Shown here: in pieces, positions 1 through 6,437 of the stretch
Layout: every line of letters starts with the position of its first letter
Position numbering within the stretch: the stretch's first letter is position 1
DNA from: UBA8290 sp964230965
GTDB taxonomy: Bacteria > Bacillota_I > Bacilli_A > Acholeplasmatales > Acholeplasmataceae
Direction of reading: 5' to 3'
DNA: 10,539 bases
NCBI GenBank assembly: GCA_964230965.1
Contig: CAXRJA010000042.1
Location: 1-10,539 of the forward strand
The notes under the pieces: model-generated
What the model saw: the letters and a program-made list of their open reading frames with translations, nothing else
Told to the model about the DNA's origin: nothing
The model's database searches: none
Translations under genes and position numbers: made by a program

Positions 1-458
1 TCAATGATATTTTTGATGGATATGGTATCACATCATTTTCTAAAACAACATCCAATGAGGATGGTATGCACCAAATCATTAAACAAACACAAAAAGATTT
101 TAAAGGTTTATGCTTTTTGAATCTTGTAGATTTTGATGCACTTTATGGACATAGAAGAGATCCTGTTGGATATGGTAAAGCAATTGAAGCATTTGATGTT
201 CAATTAAAAACTTTAATCGAGCATTTAAATGATGATGACTTGTTAATTTTAACGGCGGATCACGGAAATGACCCAATTCATCATGGGACAGATCATACAA
301 GGGAATTTGTTCCAGTCATTGCATATCATCATCACATTCATTCACCAAAACATTTAGGCATCCGAGAAACGTTTGCAGATTTAGGCGCAACCTTATCAGA
401 TAACTTTAAGGCAGAAATGCCTTCAATTGGAACATCCTTTTTAGAAGAAATAAAATAA
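1..458 (+). CDS. deoB: Phosphopentomutase, C-terminal part (5' end outside window)
   Basis: Interconverts ribose- or deoxyribose-1-phosphate and the 5-phosphate in cytoplasmic nucleoside salvage. Only the last 151 codons are present; the reading frame is open from base 3, so the ATG at 66 is internal and not the start. Visible family signatures: VDFDALYGH, ADHGND and HTREFVP. These supply the metal ligands known from DeoB of the alkaline-phosphatase superfamily: the second Asp of VDFD with His five residues on, Asp-His of ADHG, and a His 11 residues after that one, at the spacing seen in the Bacillus enzyme. The gene ends in TAA just before a shared terminator and is convergent with the asparaginase gene. 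Its promoter and start lie outside the window. Identification is firm; nothing looks damaged. Confidence 0.93.
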   Translation, partial: NDIFDGYGITSFSKTTSNEDGMHQIIKQTQKDFKGLCFLNLVDFDALYGHRRDPVGYGKAIEAFDVQLKTLIEHLNDDDLLILTADHGNDPIHHGTDHTREFVPVIAYHHHIHSPKHLGIRETFADLGATLSDNFKAEMPSIGTSFLEEIK

Positions 459-490
459 AAAAAACCTCGCATTAAATTGTGAGGTTTTTT
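459..490. terminator. Bidirectional intrinsic terminator between deoB and asparaginase
   Basis: Arms 459-468 (six A then CCTC) and 481-490 (GAGG then six T) pair perfectly over 10 bp. The stem can extend inward by a G-T wobble and two more pairs to a six-base loop at 472-477. The A run on the left and T run on the right let it work for both convergent genes. The asparaginase stop codon (474-472) lies in the loop, so the right arm is also its last coding sequence. Confidence 0.85.
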
Positions 491-1440
491 ATTGGTGTAT
501 TCGTCGCAATTGCAATCATTAATAAAAGACGTGCCTTTTGACTATTTAAATGTGGAGATAACACACAACCAATTTCCGTGAGTTGTTTTGCGCCACCAAG
601 ATATGGATAAGTTGGGAAAGGTCGTCCTTTTGGAACGCGTGATGTAATCATAACAGAAACATCATTTTCAATTAAAAACTCAATGTGTTCAACAATTGCT
701 GGAGGTACATTTCCTCTACCAAATCCTTCAATGACAACACCATCAAAATCTATAAAGTGTCTTAGTAATTGTCCTGAATCACCGGTATAAGTTTTATATA
801 TCGCAACGTTATTATGTAATGAAGAAGGTTTACCGAGTTGAAATTGTTTTTGAAAAGATCGATAATAAACAATTTCTAAGTCATCCACAACACCAATAGG
901 ACCAAACTCTAATGATTGAAAAGTATCAAGTGATACTGTGTGAGATTTCGTAACTTCATAAGGATGATGAATCGTATCATTTAAAACAACCAACACACCT
1001 TTGTTTTTAGAATTAGGATGAGTTGCAACTAAAATTGAAGAAACAATATTATTTAAACCATCATAAGCAATGTCGGAATAATTTCTCATAGAACCAGTAA
1101 AGATAATTGGTATTTCAATTTGGCTGAAATAAAGATCAAGAAAAAAAGCAGTTTCCTCCAAAGTATCTGTGCCGTGTGTAATTACAAAACCATCATAATC
1201 ATTTTTAGAGATGTTAGATTGAATGAACTTTGATAAATCTAACATATCATTTGGTGTCATATGTGGAGAAGGTTTCATTAAAAAAACATGTGTATCAATT
1301 TGAATGTCATTTAAAACACTATGTCTTAAATTCATTAGATGTTGTTTTTGAAATTCAATCACATCGTTAGATAAGTCTTTATGATGATCCATTGAAATGG
1401 TACCACCTGTTAATATGAGCAGAACTTTTTTAGACATCAT
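472..1440 (-). CDS. ansA: L-asparaginase, cytoplasmic type I-like
   Basis: Hydrolyses L-asparagine to aspartate and ammonia. The 322-aa product has the asparaginase/glutaminase family signatures: N-terminal TGGTIS (residues 11-16, nucleophile Thr14), HGTDTLEE (89-96, the catalytic Thr-Asp pair at 91-92), GSMRN (116-120), and Lys165 in TKSHT. There is no signal peptide, so a cytoplasmic enzyme is expected. Length is normal. Two ATGs lie in tandem (1440 and 1437). A GAGG Shine-Dalgarno at 1445-1448 is 4 nt from the first and 7 nt from the second, so the start at 1437 (321 aa) may be the true one. The gene stands alone, convergent with deoB, and its stop is inside the shared terminator. A TATAAT box lies just upstream. 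Family membership is firm; preference for asparagine over glutamine is inferred. Confidence 0.88.
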   Translation of the reverse strand: MMSKKVLLILTGGTISMDHHKDLSNDVIEFQKQHLMNLRHSVLNDIQIDTHVFLMKPSPHMTPNDMLDLSKFIQSNISKNDYDGFVITHGTDTLEETAFFLDLYFSQIEIPIIFTGSMRNYSDIAYDGLNNIVSSILVATHPNSKNKGVLVVLNDTIHHPYEVTKSHTVSLDTFQSLEFGPIGVVDDLEIVYYRSFQKQFQLGKPSSLHNNVAIYKTYTGDSGQLLRHFIDFDGVVIEGFGRGNVPPAIVEHIEFLIENDVSVMITSRVPKGRPFPTYPYLGGAKQLTEIGCVLSPHLNSQKARLLLMIAIATNTPIKNLTI

Positions 1441-1465
1441 TTTTCCTCACATTCTATATAAATTC

Positions 1466-1471
1466 ATTATA
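1466..1471 (-). promoter_or_regulatory. Probable -10 box for the asparaginase gene
   Basis: On the - strand this reads TATAAT, a perfect -10, and would place the transcript start about 20 nt ahead of the start codon. No good -35 is seen at 16-18 bp. That position falls in the left arm of the AT-only inverted repeat at 1484-1506. Confidence 0.45.
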
Positions 1472-1483
1472 TCGTAAACTAGG

Positions 1484-1506
1484 TAATTTTATAATCTATA
1501 AAATTA
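1484..1506. repeat. Perfect 10-bp AT-only inverted repeat
   Basis: TAATTTTATA (1484-1493) and TATAAAATTA (1497-1506) are exact complements around a 3-base centre. A second AT-only pair follows at 1521-1528 and 1538-1545 (TAAATTTT/AAAATTTA). The first covers the -35 position of the asparaginase promoter, so it could be an operator. It could also be chance in such AT-rich DNA. Confidence 0.45.
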
Positions 1507-1556
1507 ATTGATAGACAGACTAAATTTTATAGAAGCCAAAATTTAATATAATAAAG

Positions 1557-1591
1557 TTATCAACATTTCAACATTAATAAACTTATCCGCA
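1557..1591 (+). promoter_or_regulatory. Two DnaA-box-like 9-mers
   Basis: TTATCAACA (1557-1565) and TTATCCGCA (1583-1591) each differ from the DnaA box TTATCCACA at one position. They have the same orientation, 26 bp apart, in very AT-rich DNA. Two imperfect boxes are weak evidence, and no origin genes are nearby. Confidence 0.2.
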
Positions 1592-1598
1592 CAGTAAG

Positions 1599-1626
1599 TA
1601 TATTATGTATTAGTTAACATAATATA
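1599..1626. repeat. 9-bp inverted repeat
   Basis: TATATTATG (1599-1607) pairs exactly with CATAATATA (1618-1626) around a 10-nt centre. It lies a few bases after two DnaA-box-like sequences and just before the first long repeat. Role unknown. Confidence 0.35.
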
Positions 1627-1638
1627 TATTATGCGAAC

Positions 1639-1851
1639 TAATTTAAAATTAATAAAAAACGGAATATAAGTCTTAAACATATTAATTTTTGTTTTATTGT
1701 TAAAATAATTAATGAAATATAAAACTTCTCTTTCAATTTAATATATGCATATTTTAAGTTTTGATATGTTTAAGCGATATTTTTCGTGTTTGTTTTAGTA
1801 TTAAAACTTCTTATGAATATTATTGTATTATTTATATTTATATTGTTGATT
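1639..1851 (+). repeat. Direct repeat, copy 1 (213 bp)
   Basis: Aligns without gaps to 2032-2244, with 189 identical positions of 213 counted by hand. The best conserved blocks are around 1681-1760 and 1801-1851. The second block encodes, on the + strand, a short hydrophobic peptide that runs past the repeat to a stop at 1876-1878, next to the hairpin at 1880-1908. The strand given follows that reading; the true polarity is unknown. The complete lack of indels suggests a recent duplication or a conserved element. Confidence 0.85.
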
Positions 1852-1878
1852 TTTGAAAGACTCTACTTCTTCAATTAA
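1786..1878 (+). CDS. Possible small hydrophobic peptide in repeat copy 1
   Basis: A 30-codon frame from GTG 1786, or 21 codons from ATG 1813. The peptide from ATG begins MNIIVLFIFILLI and ends with the polar/aromatic stretch FERLYFFN. The stop at 1876-1878 lies two bases before a terminator hairpin, a gene-like arrangement. The hydrophobic core is identical in repeat copy 2, where both base differences after the ATG are silent third-position changes. Against it: no Shine-Dalgarno is visible before either start, and T-rich DNA gives hydrophobic peptides by chance. By layout it resembles type I toxin peptides of the Ibs/Fst kind, but I see no sequence match that establishes this. Confidence 0.22.
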   Translation: MFVLVLKLLMNIIVLFIFILLIFERLYFFN

Positions 1879-1908
1879 AAAAAATATCTCTTTTATCGAG
1901 ATATTTTT
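1877..1908. terminator. Strong terminator-like hairpin between the repeats
   Basis: AAAAATATCTC (1880-1890) and GAGATATTTTT (1898-1908) form a perfect 11-bp stem with a 7-nt loop. Read on the - strand it is followed by a run of 8 T (1884-1877), so it would stop read-through from fabH. On the + strand the T run is 5, enough to be plausible for a small transcript from repeat copy 1. Confidence 0.7.
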
Positions 1909-2031
1909 ATCTTCATTTTCTAGGTCGTTTTTGAACGTTGTGTTATTTCATCATCATTCCATTAGGTGAACAATTTAAGATTTTTCATAGACGTATTTCT
2001 TCTGAATAAATGTAAGAAGAAAAATATCTTT

Positions 2032-2244
2032 TAATTTAAAATTGTTAACAAAAGAAATATAAGTCTTAAAGGTATTAATTTTTGTTTCATTGTTAAAATA
2101 ATATATTAAATATAAAACTTCTCTTTAAATTTAATATATGCATATTTAAAGTTTTGATAAATTTAAGTAATACATTACGTGTTTGTTATAGAATTAAAAC
2201 TTCTTATGAATATTATAGTATTGTTTATATTTATATTGTTGATT
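2032..2244 (+). repeat. Direct repeat, copy 2 (213 bp)
   Basis: Second copy of the element at 1639-1851, offset by exactly 393 bp. It ends about 40 bp from the fabH stop. Unlike copy 1, it has no terminator hairpin after it on the + strand; its peptide frame runs on antisense into fabH. An 8-bp inverted repeat CTTTAAAT/ATTTAAAG near 2122-2150 is perfect here but mismatched in copy 1. Confidence 0.85.
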
Positions 2245-2282
2245 CAGTTTAATGAATTGTTCTTCTGTGATCGTTTATACAT

Positions 2283-3266
2283 TCATTTAACCCAAGTTAA
2301 AAGTGTTGCACCGTATGATAATCCTCCACCAAAACCAACTAGAGCAATCAAATCACCTTTTTTTAATTTTTTATGTTTATAAGCATCTGCTAAAGTAATG
2401 ATAATTGATGCACCTGATGTATTACCAAAATTTCTAATTGTTGTATGGGTTTTACTTGGTGACATACCTAGTGTATTTAATCCATGCTTAATAATGTTAA
2501 TATTTGCTTGATGAAATATGATGAAATCAAGATGATCTACGTCTTTATTCGCTTTTTTAAGGACTTGTTGCGTTGCAAAAGGTAACACACGAACTGCAAA
2601 ATCCCAAACTTTTTTTCCTTGCATCTCAAATCGATGTAAATTATTAGCAATCGTCTCTAAGGATGTTGGAAAAGATGCGCCACCACCTTGGAATCTGATG
2701 ACATCATTTTTATCTCCTTCAGTCATGAGATATCCTTCATGAATGCCACCTTCTTGATCAGATACACTAAGTACTGCAGCGCCAGCACCGTCTCCAAAAT
2801 AAACACATGTTGTTCTGTCTGTATAATCTAATATTCTAGAATATGTTTCTGCACCAATCACTAAAACATGTTTATAACCAAAAGATTTTTGCATTGCATA
2901 GGCAGTATTGAGTGCGTAGACAAATCCTGCACATACTGCACCTACATCAAAAGCAGCAGCATTGAAAGCTTTCAATTTTCCTTGAACAATGGATGCAGTT
3001 GGTGGTTGAATCATGTCAGGAGATGATGTTGCTAATACGATAAGTTCTATGTCATCCACGTTCAAGTTTGCATCTTTAATTGCTTCTTTCGCTGCAATTA
3101 CTGCTAAGTCTGACGTGGTTTCCTCTTTAGACGCCATTCTTCTCTCTTTAATTCCAACTTTTTCATAGATCCAAGCATCAGATGTTTCGATTTTATCCTC
3201 GAACCAAGCATTGGGAATGATTGTTTTTGGAACATAATATCCTAGACCTGAGATAATGATTGACAT
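2283..3266 (-). CDS. fabH: 3-oxoacyl-ACP synthase III (beta-ketoacyl-ACP synthase III)
   Basis: Condenses an acyl-CoA primer with malonyl-ACP to start fatty-acid synthesis in the cytoplasm. The product is 327 aa, the usual length. The catalytic triad is in place: Cys112 in GAVCAGF, His252 in FHQANINII and Asn282 in FGNTSG. The N-terminal ISGLGYYVP and C-terminal GFGGGLSYGA are also typical. Cys112 falls at the same number as in E. coli FabH. The ATG at 3266 has a GAGGA ribosome site 6 nt upstream (3273-3277). The gene is alone, without other fab genes next to it, and has its own promoter at 3294-3302. No hairpin follows closely; the first good terminator downstream is about 375 bp away at 1877-1908. 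Which primer it prefers cannot be told from the sequence. Confidence 0.92.
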   Translation of the reverse strand: MSIIISGLGYYVPKTIIPNAWFEDKIETSDAWIYEKVGIKERRMASKEETTSDLAVIAAKEAIKDANLNVDDIELIVLATSSPDMIQPPTASIVQGKLKAFNAAAFDVGAVCAGFVYALNTAYAMQKSFGYKHVLVIGAETYSRILDYTDRTTCVYFGDGAGAAVLSVSDQEGGIHEGYLMTEGDKNDVIRFQGGGASFPTSLETIANNLHRFEMQGKKVWDFAVRVLPFATQQVLKKANKDVDHLDFIIFHQANINIIKHGLNTLGMSPSKTHTTIRNFGNTSGASIIITLADAYKHKKLKKGDLIALVGFGGGLSYGATLLTWVK

Positions 3267-3293
3267 TTATTGTCCTCGTTTACTTTCGATTCT

Positions 3294-3302
3294 ATTGTAT
3301 CA
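3294..3302 (-). promoter_or_regulatory. Extended -10 promoter for fabH
   Basis: On the - strand this reads TGATACAAT, a -10 with the TGn extension that can replace a -35; no convincing -35 is seen. Transcription would start about 20 nt ahead of the fabH ATG, leaving room for the GAGGA site. Confidence 0.5.
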
Positions 3303-3340
3303 AAAACCACATTGAAACTTTTAATTATGTAAGAATAAAG

Positions 3341-3367
3341 AAAAAAGCGATGACATATCACTTTTTT
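3341..3367 (-). terminator. Terminator of the parE-parC operon
   Basis: Arms 3357-3367 and 3341-3351 pair over 11 positions around a 5-nt loop. One pair (3360 with 3348) is a U-G wobble on the - strand but a mismatch on the + strand, so the hairpin favours - strand transcription. It ends in six T. The stop codon of the DUF2892 gene (3360-3358) is part of the stem. Confidence 0.75.
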
Positions 3368-3564
3368 TCTTCTAAATCTGTTTTACAAGTTGATAAACCA
3401 AATAACTTATAGAAACCACAAAATGACGTGGCTACCGTAAATAATAAGAATGCACTCATAAACATAAGTGGATATAATTCTAAAAATAAGGCAAATATAA
3501 TTATAACAACTGCTAAAGCAAGACGTATGATACGATCTAGATGTCCCAAATTGCGATCAAACAT
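3358..3564 (-). CDS. Small DUF2892 (YgaP transmembrane-like) membrane protein
   Basis: 68 aa. The N-terminus RNLGHLDRIIRL, two hydrophobic helices (about residues 12-29 and 33-48), and the ending FCGFYKLFGLSTC (Cys49, Cys60) match the DUF2892 pattern, in which a short loop after helix 2 ends in Cys-x-x-Tyr/Leu...Thr-Cys. In YgaP this domain anchors a rhodanese; here it stands alone, and its job is unknown. The ATG at 3564 overlaps the upstream ORF by 8 nt (ATGTTTGA). A perfect AAAGGTGG ribosome site at 3576-3583 lies inside that ORF, 11 nt away, slightly long. It is the last gene of the operon, with the terminator built into its 3' end. Confidence 0.78.
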   Translation of the reverse strand: MFDRNLGHLDRIIRLALAVVIIIFALFLELYPLMFMSAFLLFTVATSFCGFYKLFGLSTCKTDLEEKK

Positions 3565-3766
3565 AAATTATAGTACCACCTTTACAGTTTTTTTGGCAAA
3601 AAGTATCTGTACCTAAATTACAACTTAAGTATTCGTTTTTACTTTTACCGAGTTTGTAACGTGTTGCATCTAATAATTTCAGATGTTTTTGATTTAATAA
3701 GTCTCTTAAAGTGATCATTTGACCTGTTGCTTCTTTAATTAGTTTGATTTTATCTAAGGTTGTTAT
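3557..3766 (-). CDS. Small Cys-containing protein with apparent ATA start
   Basis: A 69-codon frame fills the gap between the Fic-like gene and the DUF2892 gene. It begins LDKIKLIKEATGQ (after ITT) and ends with a Cys cluster, C-x7-C-x3-C (residues 49, 57, 61), followed by KGGTIIYV. Charged and hydrophobic residues are balanced and look like a real folded protein. No ATG, GTG or TTG opens the full frame. An ATA at 3766-3764 overlaps the upstream TAA stop as ATAA, copying the ATGA overlaps at two earlier junctions, and has GGAG seven nt upstream. The alternative is ATG at 3718 with AGG five nt upstream, giving 53 aa. Its stop overlaps the next start by 8 nt. I do not recognise the family; the Cys cluster could bind zinc or iron-sulfur, but that is a guess. 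Confidence 0.65.
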   Translation of the reverse strand: MTTLDKIKLIKEATGQMITLRDLLNQKHLKLLDATRYKLGKSKNEYLSCNLGTDTFCQKNCKGGTIIYV

Positions 3767-4818
3767 AAGTCGTCTCCGAATAATGATAATTGTTTCATTT
3801 TAGTGTAAGGTTGTTTTTCTATGAGTTGTTGCCATTTTGTTGCACGACCTTTTCCAAGGGGTCTAATTTTACCTTCATCCCGTAATCTTGCGAGTGTACG
3901 GTCAATCGTGGCATTACTTACTGTTGGATGTTTGATACGCAAATCTTCTTTTGAAAAAAGCTCTGGTAATTTATAAATGGTGTTTTCGATAGAATCTGTT
4001 TTATTTAATTTTACCTCAAATTGATACGTATGTAAACGTTTTTCTATATCTTCATAACATAATATCAATACGTCTAATAATATTTGTGTTAAGAATTCTG
4101 TTTGTGCATACCCAGAATTCCAATAGTAAGATGCTGCTATTTCTGCTTGTTTAAACGCTTGATAATATTGTAAAAAGTAACTGAAAAATGGGACATAATA
4201 AAGAGCTTTAAAATGTTCAGTCAATAAAGCATAAACCATAAATAAACCAATGAGATCATTGTCATATTTAAAAATGGATAAATTAATGAAATCGACATAA
4301 AAATTTGCAATCAAATGGGTAACAGGCACATCCTGTTTTTTAATCAGTTTGTTTGTAAGTTCCAATAGTGTTTCTAAATCTTCTCTCTTTGAAATTCTTT
4401 TTTGATTTAAAAGTGCTTCACCTTCGATGACAGTTGTATTATATTGATTTTGATCTAAACTTTTTGAAAGTAATTTTGCTAAATCAGAAAACTCTGTGAT
4501 GGTTAACTCGATATCTACATGTTCATGAATGAGTTCAATGACACGCTTGATATTTTGCATACGTTGCTCTGTTTTATTTTTTGGTGATAAATCTTTTTTT
4601 ACGAGTGCACTTAATCTTGCATCCGTGACATCAAACTCAAGCATTTTATACAAAGCAAAAAGATTATCTTCGACATTTTTTCTTTTGAACGCATCGGCGT
4701 CTTTTTTAAGGACACTATCATGATAAAAACTTGCACCTTTTTTTTCATAAAGCGCGAGTATTGTTTTAAGCACAGTACTAGATATTTGTATTCGGTCAAT
4801 ATTTTGTAATGCTTTCAT
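3763..4818 (-). CDS. Fic-like protein with degenerate active site and C-terminal winged helix
   Basis: 351 aa. The layout follows Fic-family proteins: a helical N-terminus, NKTEQRMQNIKRVIELI (81-97), the stretch ANFYVDFINLSIFKYDND (171-188) at the place of the Fic core, then LYYVPFFSYFL and YYQAF where Fic proteins have their conserved YY region. A winged helix follows at about 286-333 (HPTVSNATIDRTLARL, GKGRATKW). In the core, HPFxDGNGR is replaced by SIFKYDNDL: catalytic His is Ser181, the metal-site Asp is Tyr185 and the Arg is Leu189; only Phe183 and Asn187 remain. Active AMP transfer is therefore unlikely. The C-terminus contains QLSLF (343-347), a consensus sliding-clamp-binding peptide. 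The start overlaps the kinase stop (ATGA); AGGAGG lies 12 nt upstream (4831-4836). The Fic assignment is by motif position and not certain; the winged helix is clearer. It may act as a regulator. Confidence 0.62.
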   Translation of the reverse strand: MKALQNIDRIQISSTVLKTILALYEKKGASFYHDSVLKKDADAFKRKNVEDNLFALYKMLEFDVTDARLSALVKKDLSPKNKTEQRMQNIKRVIELIHEHVDIELTITEFSDLAKLLSKSLDQNQYNTTVIEGEALLNQKRISKREDLETLLELTNKLIKKQDVPVTHLIANFYVDFINLSIFKYDNDLIGLFMVYALLTEHFKALYYVPFFSYFLQYYQAFKQAEIAASYYWNSGYAQTEFLTQILLDVLILCYEDIEKRLHTYQFEVKLNKTDSIENTIYKLPELFSKEDLRIKHPTVSNATIDRTLARLRDEGKIRPLGKGRATKWQQLIEKQPYTKMKQLSLFGDDL

Positions 4819-6437
4819 TCAAAAACACTGCCTCCTATGAATTCTCTAATGAGTGAATGATTCGGAACAAGTTCATCTTTAATATCATCAAAATATTTTA
4901 AAAATTTGAGTAAATAATTCGCTTTCATAAAATGCGGACTCATCGGATCGATGGTGTTTAATCGATGCATCGCATGTTTTTTTAAAACGGCTAGTTCATA
5001 AGCAAGTTCACTATTAAATGTGTAATCTGCATGTTGTTGATGATCATAAATCCATCGAAATTCTCCTTGACGCACCGATGCCCACATATCTAATGTTTTT
5101 TCTGCAGGTGTATCTCTGAACACTGCATCTCGTACAATGCGTCTTAATAAACGCATATCAGAAACTCGAATAGGTGCATGTTTATCAATGTGGAGTTGTG
5201 TTTGAGGTGCAATATACACAAAATATTTATGTGATCGTGCAATGGTCTCTGTAAGTCGTTGATTGAGTGCATGAATCCCTTCGATTAAGATCACTTCATT
5301 AGGGTTGAGCGTCAATGATTTTCCATGTCTTCTTGTTTTGGTTTTAAAATCAAAATGCGGAAGCATAACCGTTTTACCTTCTGTTAATGCATGTAAATCT
5401 TCATTAAATTGTTTTAAGTCAAGTGATTCAATGTGTTCTAAATCTGGGGATCCATCAATATTTTTTGGAACAAAATCAGGATGTAAATAATAATCATCAA
5501 TTGAAATTGCTACTGGATGTAATCCACGTGCTTGAAGTTCGATTTGAAGACGCCTTGAAAAGGTAGTTTTTCCCGATGATGAAGGCCCTGCAATCCCTAT
5601 TAATTTCAATTGATCATACTTGCTTGATATATCTTCTGCAAGTTCATAAAGCATGGCTGAATGCTTAGATTCACTCATTTGTATGAGCGAAACGGCATCA
5701 AATGTTGAACGTGCGTAAGCATTAACTTTATCAATGGTGTCACCTTCAATGATTTCAGACCATTTCGCAACTTTTTTTAGCGTATTTTTATAGACTTGTT
5801 CATCTTTGAATGGTGGGATTTTCGCATCATATTCTGCTCTTGGATACCGTAACATTAAACCTTCTTTGTATATGAATAATTCATATTCATTGATATATCC
5901 TGAAGAAGGTACCATATAACCATATAAATAATTGATATATGATTCAATTTGATAAGCATTGACATAGGGTTCTTGTCTAAACTTAAATAAATGTGTTTTA
6001 TGGTTTAAAAAATGATTGTCGTAATATTCTTTCGCTTCATCAACAGTCATTTGAATACGACGGATTGGGATGTTTTTATGAATGATTTCTTTAATTGTTT
6101 TTAATAATCTTTCATGAAAAGAGGTTAGAGCCATTGACTGAAGTGCAACATCCATATAAATCGATCTTGAAATCGAATAATTAAATGTGATTTCAATACG
6201 AGGATCAATGAGATTTGCTGCATATAGAATTAAGAATCGTAAAGATGTTTCATACACACGCATGGCTTCATCATGATGTAAATCTAAAAATACGATATCG
6301 TTTTTGCCCTTTACTAATGCAGACAACTCTTTTAGACGACCGTTGACATTCGCGCAATAACCAGTCATATTGTGTGCATTCATAATTGTTTCTAGTGACC
6401 TTGGTTGAGACGTTTCATAGTTTTTTAAGATGTTCAT
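4815..6437 (-). CDS. Uridine kinase-like nucleoside kinase with TGS/ThrRS-like N-terminus
   Basis: 540 aa. Residues 1-52 resemble a TGS domain, and about 53-220 a ThrRS second-additional-domain-like region (HHDEAMRVYETSLRFL). Residues 275-490 are a uridine-kinase/phosphoribulokinase P-loop kinase: Walker A GPSSSGKT (284-291), IDDYY (313-317) and VILIEGIHAL (382-391). This architecture is known in Firmicutes and Thermotoga as a cytoplasmic nucleoside kinase, probably phosphorylating uridine or a related nucleoside; substrate is not decided by sequence. The ATG overlaps the parC stop by 4 nt (ATGA). No clear Shine-Dalgarno precedes it, so translation probably depends on coupling to parC. The stop overlaps the next gene by 4 nt. 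Its link to topoisomerase IV is not obvious; nucleotide salvage also fits the deoB gene at the other end. Confidence 0.85.
   Translation of the reverse strand: MNILKNYETSQPRSLETIMNAHNMTGYCANVNGRLKELSALVKGKNDIVFLDLHHDEAMRVYETSLRFLILYAANLIDPRIEITFNYSISRSIYMDVALQSMALTSFHERLLKTIKEIIHKNIPIRRIQMTVDEAKEYYDNHFLNHKTHLFKFRQEPYVNAYQIESYINYLYGYMVPSSGYINEYELFIYKEGLMLRYPRAEYDAKIPPFKDEQVYKNTLKKVAKWSEIIEGDTIDKVNAYARSTFDAVSLIQMSESKHSAMLYELAEDISSKYDQLKLIGIAGPSSSGKTTFSRRLQIELQARGLHPVAISIDDYYLHPDFVPKNIDGSPDLEHIESLDLKQFNEDLHALTEGKTVMLPHFDFKTKTRRHGKSLTLNPNEVILIEGIHALNQRLTETIARSHKYFVYIAPQTQLHIDKHAPIRVSDMRLLRRIVRDAVFRDTPAEKTLDMWASVRQGEFRWIYDHQQHADYTFNSELAYELAVLKKHAMHRLNTIDPMSPHFMKANYLLKFLKYFDDIKDELVPNHSLIREFIGGSVFE

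Larger units (their letters stand above)
1441..2282. other. Long AT-rich intergenic region, no conventional gene
   Basis: About 840 bp separate the asparaginase start from the fabH stop, far more than any other gap in the window. I find no ORF with a ribosome binding site and no tRNA or rRNA signature. The region holds two 213-bp direct repeats, a strong terminator hairpin, several AT-only inverted repeats, and two sequences one base off the DnaA-box consensus. The rest (1909-2031) shows only one short inverted repeat (1996-2003 with 2015-2022) and nothing else I can assign. Confidence 0.7.

Noticed and set aside
1557..1626. A possible replication origin from DnaA-like boxes, AT-rich DNA and an inverted repeat.
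   Set aside because: Only two one-mismatch boxes, with no dnaA, dnaN or other origin genes in the window; AT-rich DNA easily gives such matches.
2179..2382. A + strand 67-codon ORF at the fabH 3' end.
   Set aside because: Its second half is antisense to conserved fabH coding sequence with no independent support. Only the first part, inside repeat copy 2, is of interest, and it is covered by the repeat entries.
4397..4437. TTVIEG (residues 128-133 of the Fic-like protein) fits the (S/T)xxxE(G/N) inhibitory motif of Fic proteins.
   Set aside because: It lies only about 50 residues before the Fic core, where the substrate-side flap belongs; the true inhibitory helix in class II Fic proteins is more than 100 residues upstream. 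With the catalytic His gone it would also have nothing to inhibit.
6434..6437. TGA at the parC end read as Trp, as in Mycoplasma, which would extend ParC.
   Set aside because: TGA ends several genes here at exact overlaps with the next ATG, and conserved Trp residues use TGG, so TGA is a stop.
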